Assembly: GCF_003003775.1 (NCBI RefSeq)
Contig: NZ_PVWJ01000021.1
Coordinates: forward strand, 1-49,344
Direction: 5' to 3'
Source: Merismopedia glauca CCAP 1448/3
GTDB lineage: Bacteria; Cyanobacteriota; Cyanobacteriia; Cyanobacteriales; CCAP-1448
DNA: 49,344 bases
Shown: piece by piece, positions 41,902 to 49,344 of the stretch
Position numbering within the stretch: position 1 is the stretch's first letter
Layout: the number at the start of each line of letters is the position of its first letter
Program-made: the position numbers and the translations under genes
Notes under the pieces: generated by a model
The model's input: the letters and a program-made list of their open reading frames with translations, nothing else
The model's database searches: none
Told to the model about the DNA's origin: nothing

Positions 41902-43455
41902 TTAATTAGATCGCTCTGTTCTAGTTATCACCATATTCTTATCTTGCTCATAGTCAATAACTCCCAATTGAGATAAACTAATTTCTGCTTTTTGTAATTC
42001 AGTTCCTAAATATAAAGCGTGTTCCACTTCTAAATAAGGACATTCTTTCGCAATTTGTTGATAAAGTTGTTTCGCAGATTTTCCTGAAAAACAATTAACA
42101 ACTTCTCCAGAACCTGGAGTCATATGTTCAACTACAATTTTGGAATCAGCCACTGAAATGACAAAGCTACCAGCAGGATCTTTAAAACTACGTTGCTGGC
42201 AAATTTTATTATATTGAGATGCAATTAAATTTTCTGCATTCTCCCAACAATCATCATAAATATGGGCACTTTGACTAATAATAATTAAAGCACCCACCCC
42301 CCTCAATGCTCCCTCTAGCGGGGACGAAGGGGGGTGATAACGAGAAACTATCTCATCGCAAATATGTTGCTGTAAAGCGCGCAATCCCATTGCATTAGCG
42401 GGCCACGCCGAAAACATATCATTGCTACGAAAAGTAGCTGTTAAAGTTAATTTACGATCGACTACTCTCAGCCAAATATGATTTAAACAAGGTGGACTTT
42501 TACTTTCATGGTCTTTGACATCCCACAAAGACATTACTGCTCTAGCTGAATCAACATCTATGGCTAACTTATTAATAACTTGCTCAATTTGATCTTGACC
42601 AAACCAATATCTTAAGCGTTGTCCATATGTATAAACATTTTCTGGTGTTGGGTTTCCTTCGTCAACCCAACCTACAACTTGGGGGATATATTCTTGAATA
42701 AAATCTCTATTACAGGGTAAATAATTGGGTTCTGGAAAGTAGAAATCGGCTGGTTCATCTGTCACAATAGCAGTTAAATTTATTAACTCTTGCCACTTTC
42801 CACCATAAGCATTAGGCTTAATTCTTCCGGTATTCTTAATTCTATGAATGATTTTTACCCAAGTTTCAGCGATAGTTTTACCTTCAATTCTGTGACCATA
42901 AATGGGACCAGGTAAAATATTAGGTACTACTTCAGTAAATGGTAATTCTATCGGTACATTCCAAGGTGGAAGACTTGGTAAATGAGTAAAACCTTTGGTG
43001 ATTTCTACAGCTTCTTTCAGCTTACTAACAGTTCTCCATTCTAAAGAGTGTCGCAACTTTTCTAAAAGTGGTTCCTCAATTTCTCTATCCAAATAACCCG
43101 CAACTTGAGAATTAATTAACCAACAATCTTGACCAGTATCAGTTTTCCCCAATCTAAAACCTTGTTCTAGAAAATCTCTGAAACAACTAACCGAACCAGA
43201 ATTTTTATCTTCTTTAGTAGCATTAATTAATACTAATCTTCTCACCCAAGGATTAGCTAATAAATTCCTAACCAATAAAGAAATTCCCCGTGTGGGAGAA
43301 TATAAATGTCCGATCGCCGCATATTCTGATGGTTCTAAATATTTAGCTACAGTCTCTTTCAGCGTCCACCCTGTTACAACAACAACACTTCCAGTTCCAA
43401 TAATTAACTGATTAGCCTTACAAACAGGTAAAAATTTATTTTTTATTGTTGACAT
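41902..43455 (-). CDS. MtrA-like / thymidylate-synthase-like fusion protein (DUF4346 type)
   Basis: 517 residues from ATG 43455. The N-terminal part (about 1-180) resembles the MtrA-like domain: EYAAIGHLYSPTRGISLLVRNLLANPWVRRLVLINATKED. The C-terminal part (about 250-450) has the thymidylate synthase fold: YTYGQRLRYWF, SPPCLNHIWLRV, LTLTATFRSNDMFSAWPANAMGLRAL and SAHIY. This combination is known from archaea and cyanobacteria and is annotated DUF4346 or thymidylate synthase-like. The reaction is not certain: nucleotide methylation or hydroxymethylation is likely by family. A palindromic repeat (42291-42336) adds about 15 residues in frame just before the SQSAHIY motif. That is unusual in a conserved enzyme. 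Confidence 0.8.
   Translation of the reverse strand: MSTIKNKFLPVCKANQLIIGTGSVVVVTGWTLKETVAKYLEPSEYAAIGHLYSPTRGISLLVRNLLANPWVRRLVLINATKEDKNSGSVSCFRDFLEQGFRLGKTDTGQDCWLINSQVAGYLDREIEEPLLEKLRHSLEWRTVSKLKEAVEITKGFTHLPSLPPWNVPIELPFTEVVPNILPGPIYGHRIEGKTIAETWVKIIHRIKNTGRIKPNAYGGKWQELINLTAIVTDEPADFYFPEPNYLPCNRDFIQEYIPQVVGWVDEGNPTPENVYTYGQRLRYWFGQDQIEQVINKLAIDVDSARAVMSLWDVKDHESKSPPCLNHIWLRVVDRKLTLTATFRSNDMFSAWPANAMGLRALQQHICDEIVSRYHPPSSPLEGALRGVGALIIISQSAHIYDDCWENAENLIASQYNKICQQRSFKDPAGSFVISVADSKIVVEHMTPGSGEVVNCFSGKSAKQLYQQIAKECPYLEVEHALYLGTELQKAEISLSQLGVIDYEQDKNMVITRTERSN
42291..42336. repeat. In-frame CCCCCCTTCGTCCC palindrome within the thymidylate-synthase-like gene
   Basis: CACCCACCCCCCTCAATGC and GCGGGGACGAAGGGGGGTG are imperfect inverted arms. 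On the coding strand the block reads YHPPSSPLEGALRGVGA, directly before LIIISQSAHIY. This CCCCCTC/GAGGGGG type of repeat is usually intergenic in cyanobacteria. Confidence 0.8.
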
Positions 43456-43539
43456 CAAGCTACAAATTATATTTAGAATCAATATTTATAAATTGTAGGT
43501 TGGGTTGACGTAAGGAAACCCAACACTATCGATAAATAT

Positions 43540-44190
43540 ATGAACGATAGATTAAGTAATTCAAATTCCGATCTCGCCGCAATCATTCTCGCTGGTGGTA
43601 AAAGTTCTCGGATGGGAACAGATAAAGCACTAATCGAGATTGAAGGGATACCTTTAATTCAAAGAATTACCCAGATTGCCCAAGGTTTAACCCCTCAAGT
43701 ATACGTTGTCACCTCTACTCCAGAAAAGTATCAAAGTTATCTCAAAGGGTGCGAACTAGTCAAAGAAATCGATCCCCAAGGACCATTAACGGGCTTTGCT
43801 GAAGGTTTAAGCTGGACACATACCGAATGGGTACTACTGCTGGCTTGTGACCTGCCTAAACTCAAATTAGAGCCACTACAGGAATGGGTATCTAGACTGC
43901 CAGAAATTGCTCCAGAAGCTATAGCTTACCTACCCCATCATCCTAAAGGTTGGGAACCCCTGTGTGGATTCTACGGCCGCAGTAGTTTACCCCACTTACA
44001 AGCATATATTGCCAGTGGCGGGCGATCGTTTCAAGAATGGCTAGCTCAACACCTAGTCATCGAAATTCCTCTAGCTGAGCCAGATTTGTTATTTAACTGC
44101 AATACTCCAGCCGATTTAAATAATATTCTCTCAAATTTCAGTCTGGCTCTAGATAATTGTGACTTAAAGAAAAAGATTGCCGAAAATTAA
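43540..44190 (+). CDS. mobA: Molybdenum cofactor guanylyltransferase, C-terminus altered by a transposon
   Basis: 216 residues. ILAGGKSSRMGTDKALIEIEG is the nucleotide-binding start, and LLACDLPKL the metal-binding site. PHHPKGWEPLCGFYGRSSLPHLQAYI and LFNCNTPADL near the end complete the MobA pattern. It joins GMP to molybdopterin to form the bis-MGD cofactor of enzymes such as nitrate reductase. The last ten codons and the stop (44158-44190) are the left end of the Tn7-like element, so the original C-terminus is lost; the catalytic part is whole. Excising the element would join this frame to the TPR frame at 48178. Confidence 0.9.
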   Translation: MNDRLSNSNSDLAAIILAGGKSSRMGTDKALIEIEGIPLIQRITQIAQGLTPQVYVVTSTPEKYQSYLKGCELVKEIDPQGPLTGFAEGLSWTHTEWVLLLACDLPKLKLEPLQEWVSRLPEIAPEAIAYLPHHPKGWEPLCGFYGRSSLPHLQAYIASGGRSFQEWLAQHLVIEIPLAEPDLLFNCNTPADLNNILSNFSLALDNCDLKKKIAEN

Positions 44191-44205
44191 AGGATAAGCT
44201 TGCCG
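44164..44205 (+). repeat. Left-end TnsB-site-like repeats (two)
   Basis: TTAAAGAAAAAGATTGCCG at 44164-44182 and TTAAAGGATAAGCTTGCCG at 44187-44205, 23 bases apart. They match the first two repeats of the right end in sequence and spacing. Binding by the element's TnsB is inferred from the arrangement in Tn7-type ends. Confidence 0.7.
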
Positions 44206-44226
44206 AAGCCTGATTCAGACTGGCTT

Positions 44227-45234
44227 TTCAGGGGGCGACAAGCGCCCCCAAACCATTAGATAGAGAAGCTTTCAGCCTGTAGACTCTCTGAAAAAATTGC
44301 TCACTTATTGACAACAAACTCTGCAAAAAGAAAAATAGTCAGGATTTATGGTAAAAAGAAACGGTCTCATCAATTCAACAAGACCGTCACCATAAATGTT
44401 CCCACCATTTTATCAAACATTGCTCGAAAAATACCTCACTGCATCACAATTAATTACAATTAAAATGCTGGTCTGGTTGCTTCAGAATCAAAAGCAAGTC
44501 AAGATAGAAAGACTCGCCGCCGCCTTGCCTATACCAATACAACAGAATAGTCGCCGTAGGCATCTACAAAGGTTTTTGAAGTTGGATGTAAAGAAGTGTT
44601 GTTTTGCTATGGTTTCCCATCATTAAAGCCATCATCAATCGCCAATTTAAAATTGGGTCACAACTAATTGTTGCCCTTGATGGAACTAAATGGAAGGAGC
44701 GTAATGTTTTAATGGTTAGTGTCATTATTCAAAACCGAGGTTGGCCCGTATTTTGGTGCTTACTGGAAAAAAAGGGTAGCAGCAATCTACAACAACAACA
44801 ACAAGTTTTACGCCCTGTTATCCGACTTTTAAAAATGTATAAACTAGTGATAATCGGGGATAGAGAATTCCACAGCATTGAACTGGCAAGCTGGCTGAAG
44901 CAAATGAAGGTGAGCTTTGTACTTCGACAGAAAAGCGACACCACATTTCGACAAAAGCTATGACTTCAGCCTGGTTACAAGGACAAAGAATTAAGTTACA
45001 GGGGCAACAACGATATGTTTCTCGGCTAAGTGAGAACGGTAGAAATAGAAGAAGACATAGCAATTTTCTCATCGGTTTAAGTGGTGAAACTTGGATGATA
45101 GCTTTTGATGCGTGTCAGTTATGGGTACAAGAATTCATGTATTTGAATCGCAATAAGAAGTCATTTTATCAACGGGGTTTGAGAGCTATAACGCTGATAC
45201 AGCAACTAACCTAGCCACCTGGTCGCCCCCTGAA
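44227..45234 (+). mobile_element. IS4-like insertion sequence, copy 1
   Basis: TTCAGGGGGCGAC at 44227-44239 and its reverse complement at 45222-45234 are perfect 13-bp terminal repeats around about 1.0 kb. A hairpin ACGGTCT/AGACCGT lies just before the transposase start. The first 220 bases are nearly identical to the copy at 49118-49344 (two differences seen), so movement was recent. Its right end cuts the 3' end of tniQ. I find no clear target duplication. Confidence 0.85.
44396..45214 (+). pseudogene. IS4-like transposase, frameshifted
   Basis: Three overlapping frames (44396-44626, 44604-44963, 44960-45214) together give one transposase: FPPFYQTLLEKYLTASQLI, then KIGSQLIVALDGTKWKERN, then KLVIIGDREFHSIELASWL. 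LDGT and GDREF carry the first two acidic residues of an IS4-type DDE site. Frameshifts near 44605-44620 and 44955 break it. The second copy may be the source of active enzyme, but only its start is in the window. Confidence 0.85.
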
Positions 45235-46459
45235 CCTGACGCTTTAAAGTTGCATAATCAGTAGCTCTTTTCTTAATAGCAGTGGCTAAAGATTTTGAAA
45301 TATGAGTTAAAGGGCTGTAACTTTTATATCCAAGACGATAAGCTAACTGGGTAAGAGTTGGCGGATGTTCTTCAAATAATGCTTGTTGCATTGCTGCTCT
45401 TGTAGCTTCAATATCTTGCCTACTGCTATAAGTAACAGAAGATTTTCTTCGGCGTTGGCTAGTTTTGGACGCTAAAATAGCTAGTTTATCAAGAGTTATT
45501 TGATTAACCTTGACTTGGAGAAAATCAACAACAGAAGTAGAGAGTGTGTAACAGATTTTCAGTAACTCAGAAATAATAGGAATTGTTGAACCTTGATGCC
45601 AATGAAGAAATTTATAATGATTGACTCGCAAGAAACGACCTAAAGCTGAAATATTACCATTGGTTAATTGATTAGCATAAAGCTTGATAGCTTTATTAAT
45701 ACTATCTCTTGGAGGTATAGAGTTAAATAAAACAGCTTTTGAAAGTAATTCTCCTAAAGCACTAGCCACCCAAATATCCCATTCAAGAGATTGAGCTATA
45801 TTTGGACAATGCTGTAGAACAGAAGAATAATGTCCGCCCAACCAAGCATCACATTTTAAGCAATACCCTGGACGAGTCGTCTGCCAAAGAGGTACAAATT
45901 TTTGATGGCACTGAGGACAAATAGATTGCAAAGGTCGATGATGCTCCAAACAAATGTTGACAGATTGAAGCGACCATAATAAAGGAGAGTAAATCACTTT
46001 TGAGCTATCACGCCATTCTTGATAACACTGAGGACACCATGCAAAATCAGTCCTAAGTAACTCTTGAGATGGCAAAACTTCTGCCCAAGTCAGCAGTGTT
46101 AAAAACTCCAAATCATCGCGCAGAGTAAGTTGATTCAAAGCGGCTACGAATTGCTTGGCTTTTACAGAAGTTCCATTTAAAGATTTAATATAATATTGTC
46201 CATATACTTTTACTAAACTAGGGTAATAATACTGTTGTATATCATCTGATTTAGAGAATTTTTTGTGAATTTCAGCAGCGATTAAAGTTCCGACAGCCAC
46301 ACTATGAGCTTCGGCTAAACGAGCAACGTAGCTAGTTATACTCTCCACATAAGGCGTTCCGATTCCTATCGGTTCAAGATGGAATAAAGAACTACGCGGT
46401 GGAATCTTAGGGCGTTCTAAGTCCCATAATTCATCAGTTTGATTAACATCAACTTTCAT
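45206..46459 (-). CDS. tniQ: TniQ/TnsD-like target-selection protein, 3' end cut by an IS
   Basis: 417 residues in frame. An N-terminal TniQ domain (PIGIGTPYVESITSYVARLAEAHSV) is followed by zinc-binding motifs CPQCYQEW, CPQCHQKF and CLKC (about 145-205). A C-terminal helix-turn-helix-like stretch (TLTQLAYRLGYKSYSPLTHISKSLATAI) follows. TniQ links the target to the TnsC ATPase in Tn7-like elements. The last codons after KRQV come from the IS end, so the natural C-terminus is lost. Its ATG overlaps the end of the tnsC remnant by 11 bases, the usual coupling. Longer than the TniQ of type V-K CRISPR elements. Confidence 0.85.
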   Translation of the reverse strand: MKVDVNQTDELWDLERPKIPPRSSLFHLEPIGIGTPYVESITSYVARLAEAHSVAVGTLIAAEIHKKFSKSDDIQQYYYPSLVKVYGQYYIKSLNGTSVKAKQFVAALNQLTLRDDLEFLTLLTWAEVLPSQELLRTDFAWCPQCYQEWRDSSKVIYSPLLWSLQSVNICLEHHRPLQSICPQCHQKFVPLWQTTRPGYCLKCDAWLGGHYSSVLQHCPNIAQSLEWDIWVASALGELLSKAVLFNSIPPRDSINKAIKLYANQLTNGNISALGRFLRVNHYKFLHWHQGSTIPIISELLKICYTLSTSVVDFLQVKVNQITLDKLAILASKTSQRRRKSSVTYSSRQDIEATRAAMQQALFEEHPPTLTQLAYRLGYKSYSPLTHISKSLATAIKKRATDYATLKRQVQGATRWLG

Positions 46460-47420
46460 TATCTTGTGTCCCTACAGGATCTCGTTTTGGTTTTCGTTTC
46501 CCAACACGTCCTTTCTTAAGAGAAGCTCCCTGTACTACATCAGGAGTAACAGAAGTAGTTAAATTTCCTATGAAGTAATAATTAGACTCTTGCTTGAGGC
46601 GTAATTGACCCTGCTCTGATTCTTGAAAAATCTGGTTAATTCGTCCTTGGCTGAAAGCTCCCTGCTCCAAATGTTTAATAGTTAATGTTGCTGCATCTTC
46701 TTCATAAGCAAATCTCAATGAACGAGTCAACCAATTTTTAAGAATTCCCACACAACCGACTGAACCAGAAAATAGATATTCGTAATAATTTTCTAAATAA
46801 GGTTCTTCTTCTAAGGGAAGATGCTTCTGCAATGTTCTAATAACCCTAATAAATTCAGTAACATCTTCAGCCTCATCAAGTTGGTAAGGAGTTAAATGAA
46901 TATCTTCACTACGTCTTCCTACTTGTCCATTGAGAGTTGAACAATTAAGAAGCTCATAAGTTCCAAATAAGATATGTACTGTTCCCGTCAGATTCGCAAT
47001 TGATTTAATCCAATTCATTTGATGCAGCATTTGGTGTCCACCGGACATCATTAACAAATGTTGAGCTTCATCTACTAGGAAACATCTTAACTGGCGATAC
47101 CGAAATACCTTTTCCATTATTGCTTCTTTTGCTTCTGCTTCTTCAAGGTAAGCTGCTCTTTCCTTAGCTGTTAAATTGATTCTTTTACTAGATTTCTGTC
47201 GAGTGCGACGTAATTCAACTGTGGCTAATTTAACTTCTCGCTCTGAACGATTCTGGAAAGATTTATAATATTGGGAAATACACCGAATCCACTGCCCTTT
47301 GACATAAGCATAAGCTGTTCCCATGTCAAAAGGGTCATAACGCACTGGGACATCTGTCCTTTCTATTTCTGGTTGGATAAACGAATCATCTATTGACCAA
47401 TAAGTAAAGGTAATTTTTGG
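46449..47420 (-). pseudogene. TnsB C-terminus fused to TnsC C-terminal part by deletion
   Basis: The frame begins in the TnsB C-terminal barrel (TYWSIDDSFIQPEIERTDVP, VRYDPFDMGTAYAYVKGQW, SEREVKLATVELRRTRQ) and passes near codon 80 of the GTG-started part directly into TnsC (YRQLRCFLVDEAQHLLMMSG with Walker B, then FGTYELLNCSTLNGQVGRRS). The Walker A part and TnsC N-terminus are absent, so no working ATPase is expected. Fusion without a stop means the deletion happened to stay in frame. The usual GTG 47345 start is not natural. Confidence 0.85.
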
Positions 47421-47992
47421 TTATTTGCGTGTTTCCTTGAAGATGAGGCGGAGTGGTTAAGTCTAATTCCCAGTAGAAGGCTGATTGCTGATAAGCTGCA
47501 CGAGAACCAAGCCGTTTTTTAGTTTGTTCATAACCGGAACGTTGCTTGATTCTGTGGCAGAAAGTCACATAGCTTGGTAGTTCCTCTGGATTTTTGGTTT
47601 TTTCCCATTCGTGTCTCAAAACTCCGTAAACTGCCATTCTCCCTTTTTGTTTGAGCGTTTCGTATGACAAAAAAATCTGGAACATGAGTCACTGTTACCG
47701 TTCTGCCATTTTTGGCTTTGACTTTTAGGCTAAGACGGTAGGGTTGATCATAGTATTCCAAAACATCATTGTCTTGCTCATATTCTTCGCTTGCTGGTAA
47801 TTCCACTTTATGGGACTCGAACTGAATTGTTCTGCCCATTTTCATACTGGAGTAACTGCCAACAACGTTGATTCCATTGCTTCTGACTCGCCGCACAGGT
47901 TCTGATGACCGAATTTGTTCAATCACAGAACGCGCTTGTCCTGATATTTTGAAGCGGTGACACCAATTCTCAAACTCTTGTGCGTTGAGCAT
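47386..47992 (-). pseudogene. TnsA-like domain joined to TnsB N-terminal fragment, core deleted
   Basis: From ATG 47992: MLNAQEFENWCHRFKISGQA, KMGRTIQFESHKVELP, DVLEYYDQPYRL and HVPDFFVI give an N-terminal TnsA-like endonuclease domain, with Asp in PDFF. The frame then changes (47700-47640) to YETLKQKGRMAVYGVLRHEW and PSYVTFCHRIKQR, KRLGSRAAYQQSAFYWELDL, TTPPH, the part of TnsB just before its catalytic core. The DDE core is gone and the frame ends at 47386. The TnsA-type and TnsB-type parts suggest the ancestor encoded a fused TnsA-TnsB protein. Confidence 0.82.
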
Positions 47993-48020
47993 TTTTACTA
48001 AAAAAAGTGGCTTGGACTCA

Positions 48021-48171
48021 CGGCAGGCTTTGACTTAAATTCTTCGGACTGGTGGCAACTTTATCATTTAACTGAAGTCCAACACCTACTTGGCACAAAT
48101 CGTAATAATCAGGCTTACAGGCTTTGATGCGGCAAGCTTATCCTTTAATTTTCGGCAATCTTTTCCTTTAA
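48021..48171 (-). repeat. Right-end TnsB-site-like repeats (four)
   Basis: On the minus strand from the end inward: TTAAAGGAAAAGATTGCCG (48171-48153), TTAAAGGATAAGCTTGCCG (48148-48130), TTAAATGATAAAGTTGCCA (48071-48053) and TTTAAGTCAAAGCCTGCCG (48039-48021). The first two match the left end in spacing. More sites at one end than the other is the rule in Tn7-type elements. Confidence 0.7.
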
Positions 48172-49142
48172 GTCACAATAGTTATGAAATTCCAACTCTA
48201 AGATCGGCAATTTTACAAGAGAAGGCACATTTACGAGCAGCCTATTACTGGCTTAATTTGTACGCTCCTAGTACCAACGCCTCTTGTCTAGAAAGAACGC
48301 GAGGGTGTTTGGAAGCTGCGCATCATTTGAGACAGATTCAAGCATGGAAACTAATTAGTCAGATTTTGTGGCTCCAGCTTGAGGGTGAAGGATCTGGCTT
48401 TTTGTACCAACAACTGGGAGATTCTGGACTTTTTAAAGAGCAAATAGATCTATATCTTCCTCTAGTTGGAAAAACCGATGAGTTTCTCGATCTCCTCTGC
48501 TGGCAGGGATTAGGAGAAGCTTATACCCATTTAGGTCGATATCAACAAGCAATAGAGGCTTTTAAGAGTTTACTCCAACTAGCGCGTCAAAAATCTCATC
48601 TTTTAGTAGAAGCACGAGCTTTAGAAGGTTTAGGACGTTGTTACGGAAATTGGGGAAACTATCAAACTGCTCGAGCTTATTGCCAAGAAAGCTGGTATTG
48701 CTTAGATCAATTTAAAGACGAGGGCGATAGAAATAGCGATATTAAACAACAAAAAGGTCAAACTTTAGCAACATTGAGCTATGTCGCGATCCATTTACGG
48801 CAATATCGACGAGCGATCGCTTGTGGCGAACAAGCTTTGGCGATCGCCCGTGAAATAGACGATCTGGAAACTCAATGGTATGCTCTTGGCAGATTAGCTA
48901 TCTCTTACGCTCAACTAGGTCAAGGTCAAAAAGCCTTTAGATCTCTAGAGCAACAGTATCGACAACGCCATCAAAACCAGGATTTGAGGCAAGTTAGCGC
49001 TCTCTTAATTAATTTTGGTCTTATATGTTGCTATCAGCGCAAATTCCAGCTAGCAAGCCAATGTGTGCAGGAATCTTGGGAAATTCATCAGCAGATGGGC
49101 GATGCTAACGGTCAATGTTCAGGGGGCGACAAGCGCCCCTAA
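48090..49142 (+). pseudogene. TPR-repeat protein fragment, truncated at both ends by mobile elements
   Basis: The open frame starts in the Tn7-like end (to 48177) and ends in the second IS (from 49118), so native sequence is 48178-49117, about 313 codons. It has several TPR units: WQGLGEAYTHLGRYQQAIEAF, EGLGRCYGNWGNYQTARAYC, LSYVAIHLRQYRRAIACGEQ, LGRLAISYAQLGQGQKAFRS. Two GCGATCGC sites show it is native chromosome. The segment YEIPTLRSAILQEKAHLRAA looks like the inner part of a longer cyanobacterial TPR signalling protein; its original start is not visible. Confidence 0.75.
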
Positions 49143-49344
49143 ACCATTAGATAGAGAAGCTTTCAGCCTGTAGACTCTCTGAAAAAATTGCTCACTTATT
49201 GACAACAAACTCTGCAAAAAGAAAAATAGTCAGGATTTATGGTAAAAAGAAACGGTCTCATCAATTAAACAAGACCGTCACCATAAATGTTCCCACCATT
49301 TTATCAAACATTGCTCGAAAAATACCTCACTGCATCACAATTAA
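49118..49344 (+). mobile_element. IS4-like insertion sequence, copy 2 (runs off the window)
   Basis: TTCAGGGGGCGAC at 49118-49130 starts a copy nearly identical to 44227 onward. The only differences I see in about 220 bases are one base near 49140 and one near 49266. It cuts the TPR gene. Confidence 0.85.
49287..49344 (+). CDS. IS4-like transposase, 5' partial
   Basis: ATG 49287 opens MFPPFYQTLLEKYLTASQL, identical to the start of copy 1. The gene continues past the window edge, so whether it is intact cannot be judged here. Confidence 0.8.
   Translation, partial: MFPPFYQTLLEKYLTASQL

Larger units (their letters stand above)
44158..48177 (-). mobile_element. Degraded Tn7-like transposon (TnsA/TnsB remnant, TnsB-TnsC chimera, TniQ)
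   Basis: Ends are TGTGACTTAAAG (44158-44169) and CCTTTAAGTCACA (48165-48177), part of about 48-bp near-identical terminal inverted repeats starting TGT and ending ACA. The flanks ATAAT (44153-44157) and ATAGT (48178-48182) are a 5-bp target duplication with one change. TnsB-site-like repeats TTAAAGGATAAGCTTGCCG are found twice at the left and four times at the right end. Gene order on the minus strand is tnsA/B remnant, tnsC remnant, tniQ. I see no GCGATCGC within it, unlike the rest of the window. An IS4-like element occupies 44227-45234. No Cas gene or CRISPR array is seen. Confidence 0.85.

Noticed and set aside
44396-45214. Programmed frameshifting in the IS4-like transposase
   Set aside because: Two separate frame changes at unlike sequences, and IS4-type transposases are normally single-frame; decay is simpler.
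44158-48177. CRISPR-associated transposon (CAST)
   Set aside because: No cas gene, tracrRNA-like region or repeat-spacer array is visible, and TniQ is longer than that of type V-K elements.
44158-48177. Inversion with staggered breaks as source of the 48-bp inverted repeats
   Set aside because: The repeats begin TGT and end ACA, contain TnsB-site-like units and are flanked by ATAAT/ATAGT, which fits transposon ends better.

Overview
The window reads as cyanobacterial chromosome. The HIP1 octamer GCGATCGC recurs through most genes. There are a 50-residue high-light-inducible protein (Hlip), a cyAbrB regulator, a PEP-CTERM protein, DUF2949 and DUF192 proteins, a photolyase with the cyanobacterial C-terminal signature, and many seven-base tandem repeats and palindromic intergenic repeats of the kind common in filamentous and other large-genome cyanobacteria. 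No genus can be fixed from the sequence alone.

Layout. 0.3-3.7 kb: photolyase, an O-antigen-ligase-like membrane protein whose start was rebuilt by a MITE, and the Hlip on the minus strand. 4.3-26.7 kb: a hybrid fatty-acid/polyketide/peptide gene cluster on the plus strand. Its genes are FAAL-ACAD-ACP, a free-standing KS, AT-KR-ACP-KS-(decayed AT), ACP-C-ACP-A-C-like, an MFS exporter, an SRPBCC protein, a cytochrome P450, a PEP-CTERM protein and a type II thioesterase. 27-34 kb: NAD-dependent epimerase, DUF4386 protein and MerR regulator (minus), then GT39 glycosyltransferase and CLC channel (plus). 34-43.5 kb: mostly housekeeping genes (cyAbrB, Rrf2, GFA, CbiB, pentapeptide protein, PyrR, DUF192, DUF2949, DUF1611, SDR, tRNA-Val(CAC), an MtrA-like/thymidylate-synthase-like fusion, MobA). 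44.2-48.2 kb: a collapsed Tn7-like transposon with recognisable ends, carrying an IS4-like insertion. 48.2-49.3 kb: a TPR gene fragment cut by a second copy of the same IS, which runs off the window.

How the cluster may work (inference). A free fatty acid is adenylated by the FAAL domain and loaded on the ACP of the same protein, where the fused ACAD could introduce a double bond. The KS, AT, KR and ACP then add one malonyl unit and reduce it to a hydroxyl. A second KS is followed by an AT that has lost its catalytic serine motif. The last protein has an adenylation domain whose pocket residues read as serine-type. It has no carrier domain after the A domain and no thioesterase domain. P450, SRPBCC protein, exporter and type II thioesterase are plausible tailoring, export and editing functions. 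Two genes of the cluster share an upstream motif made of two TTTTCACG copies exactly 11 bp apart.

The strongest theme beyond the cluster is how small repeats have reshaped genes. Palindromic repeats and tandem repeats lie in frame in linkers of the megasynthases and in a thymidylate-synthase-like domain. Two MITEs with 3-bp target duplications sit exactly on translation starts. The Tn7-like element has lost the transposase core and the Walker A part of its ATPase through internal deletions, while its ends, TnsB-site-like repeats and a near-perfect target duplication can still be read.
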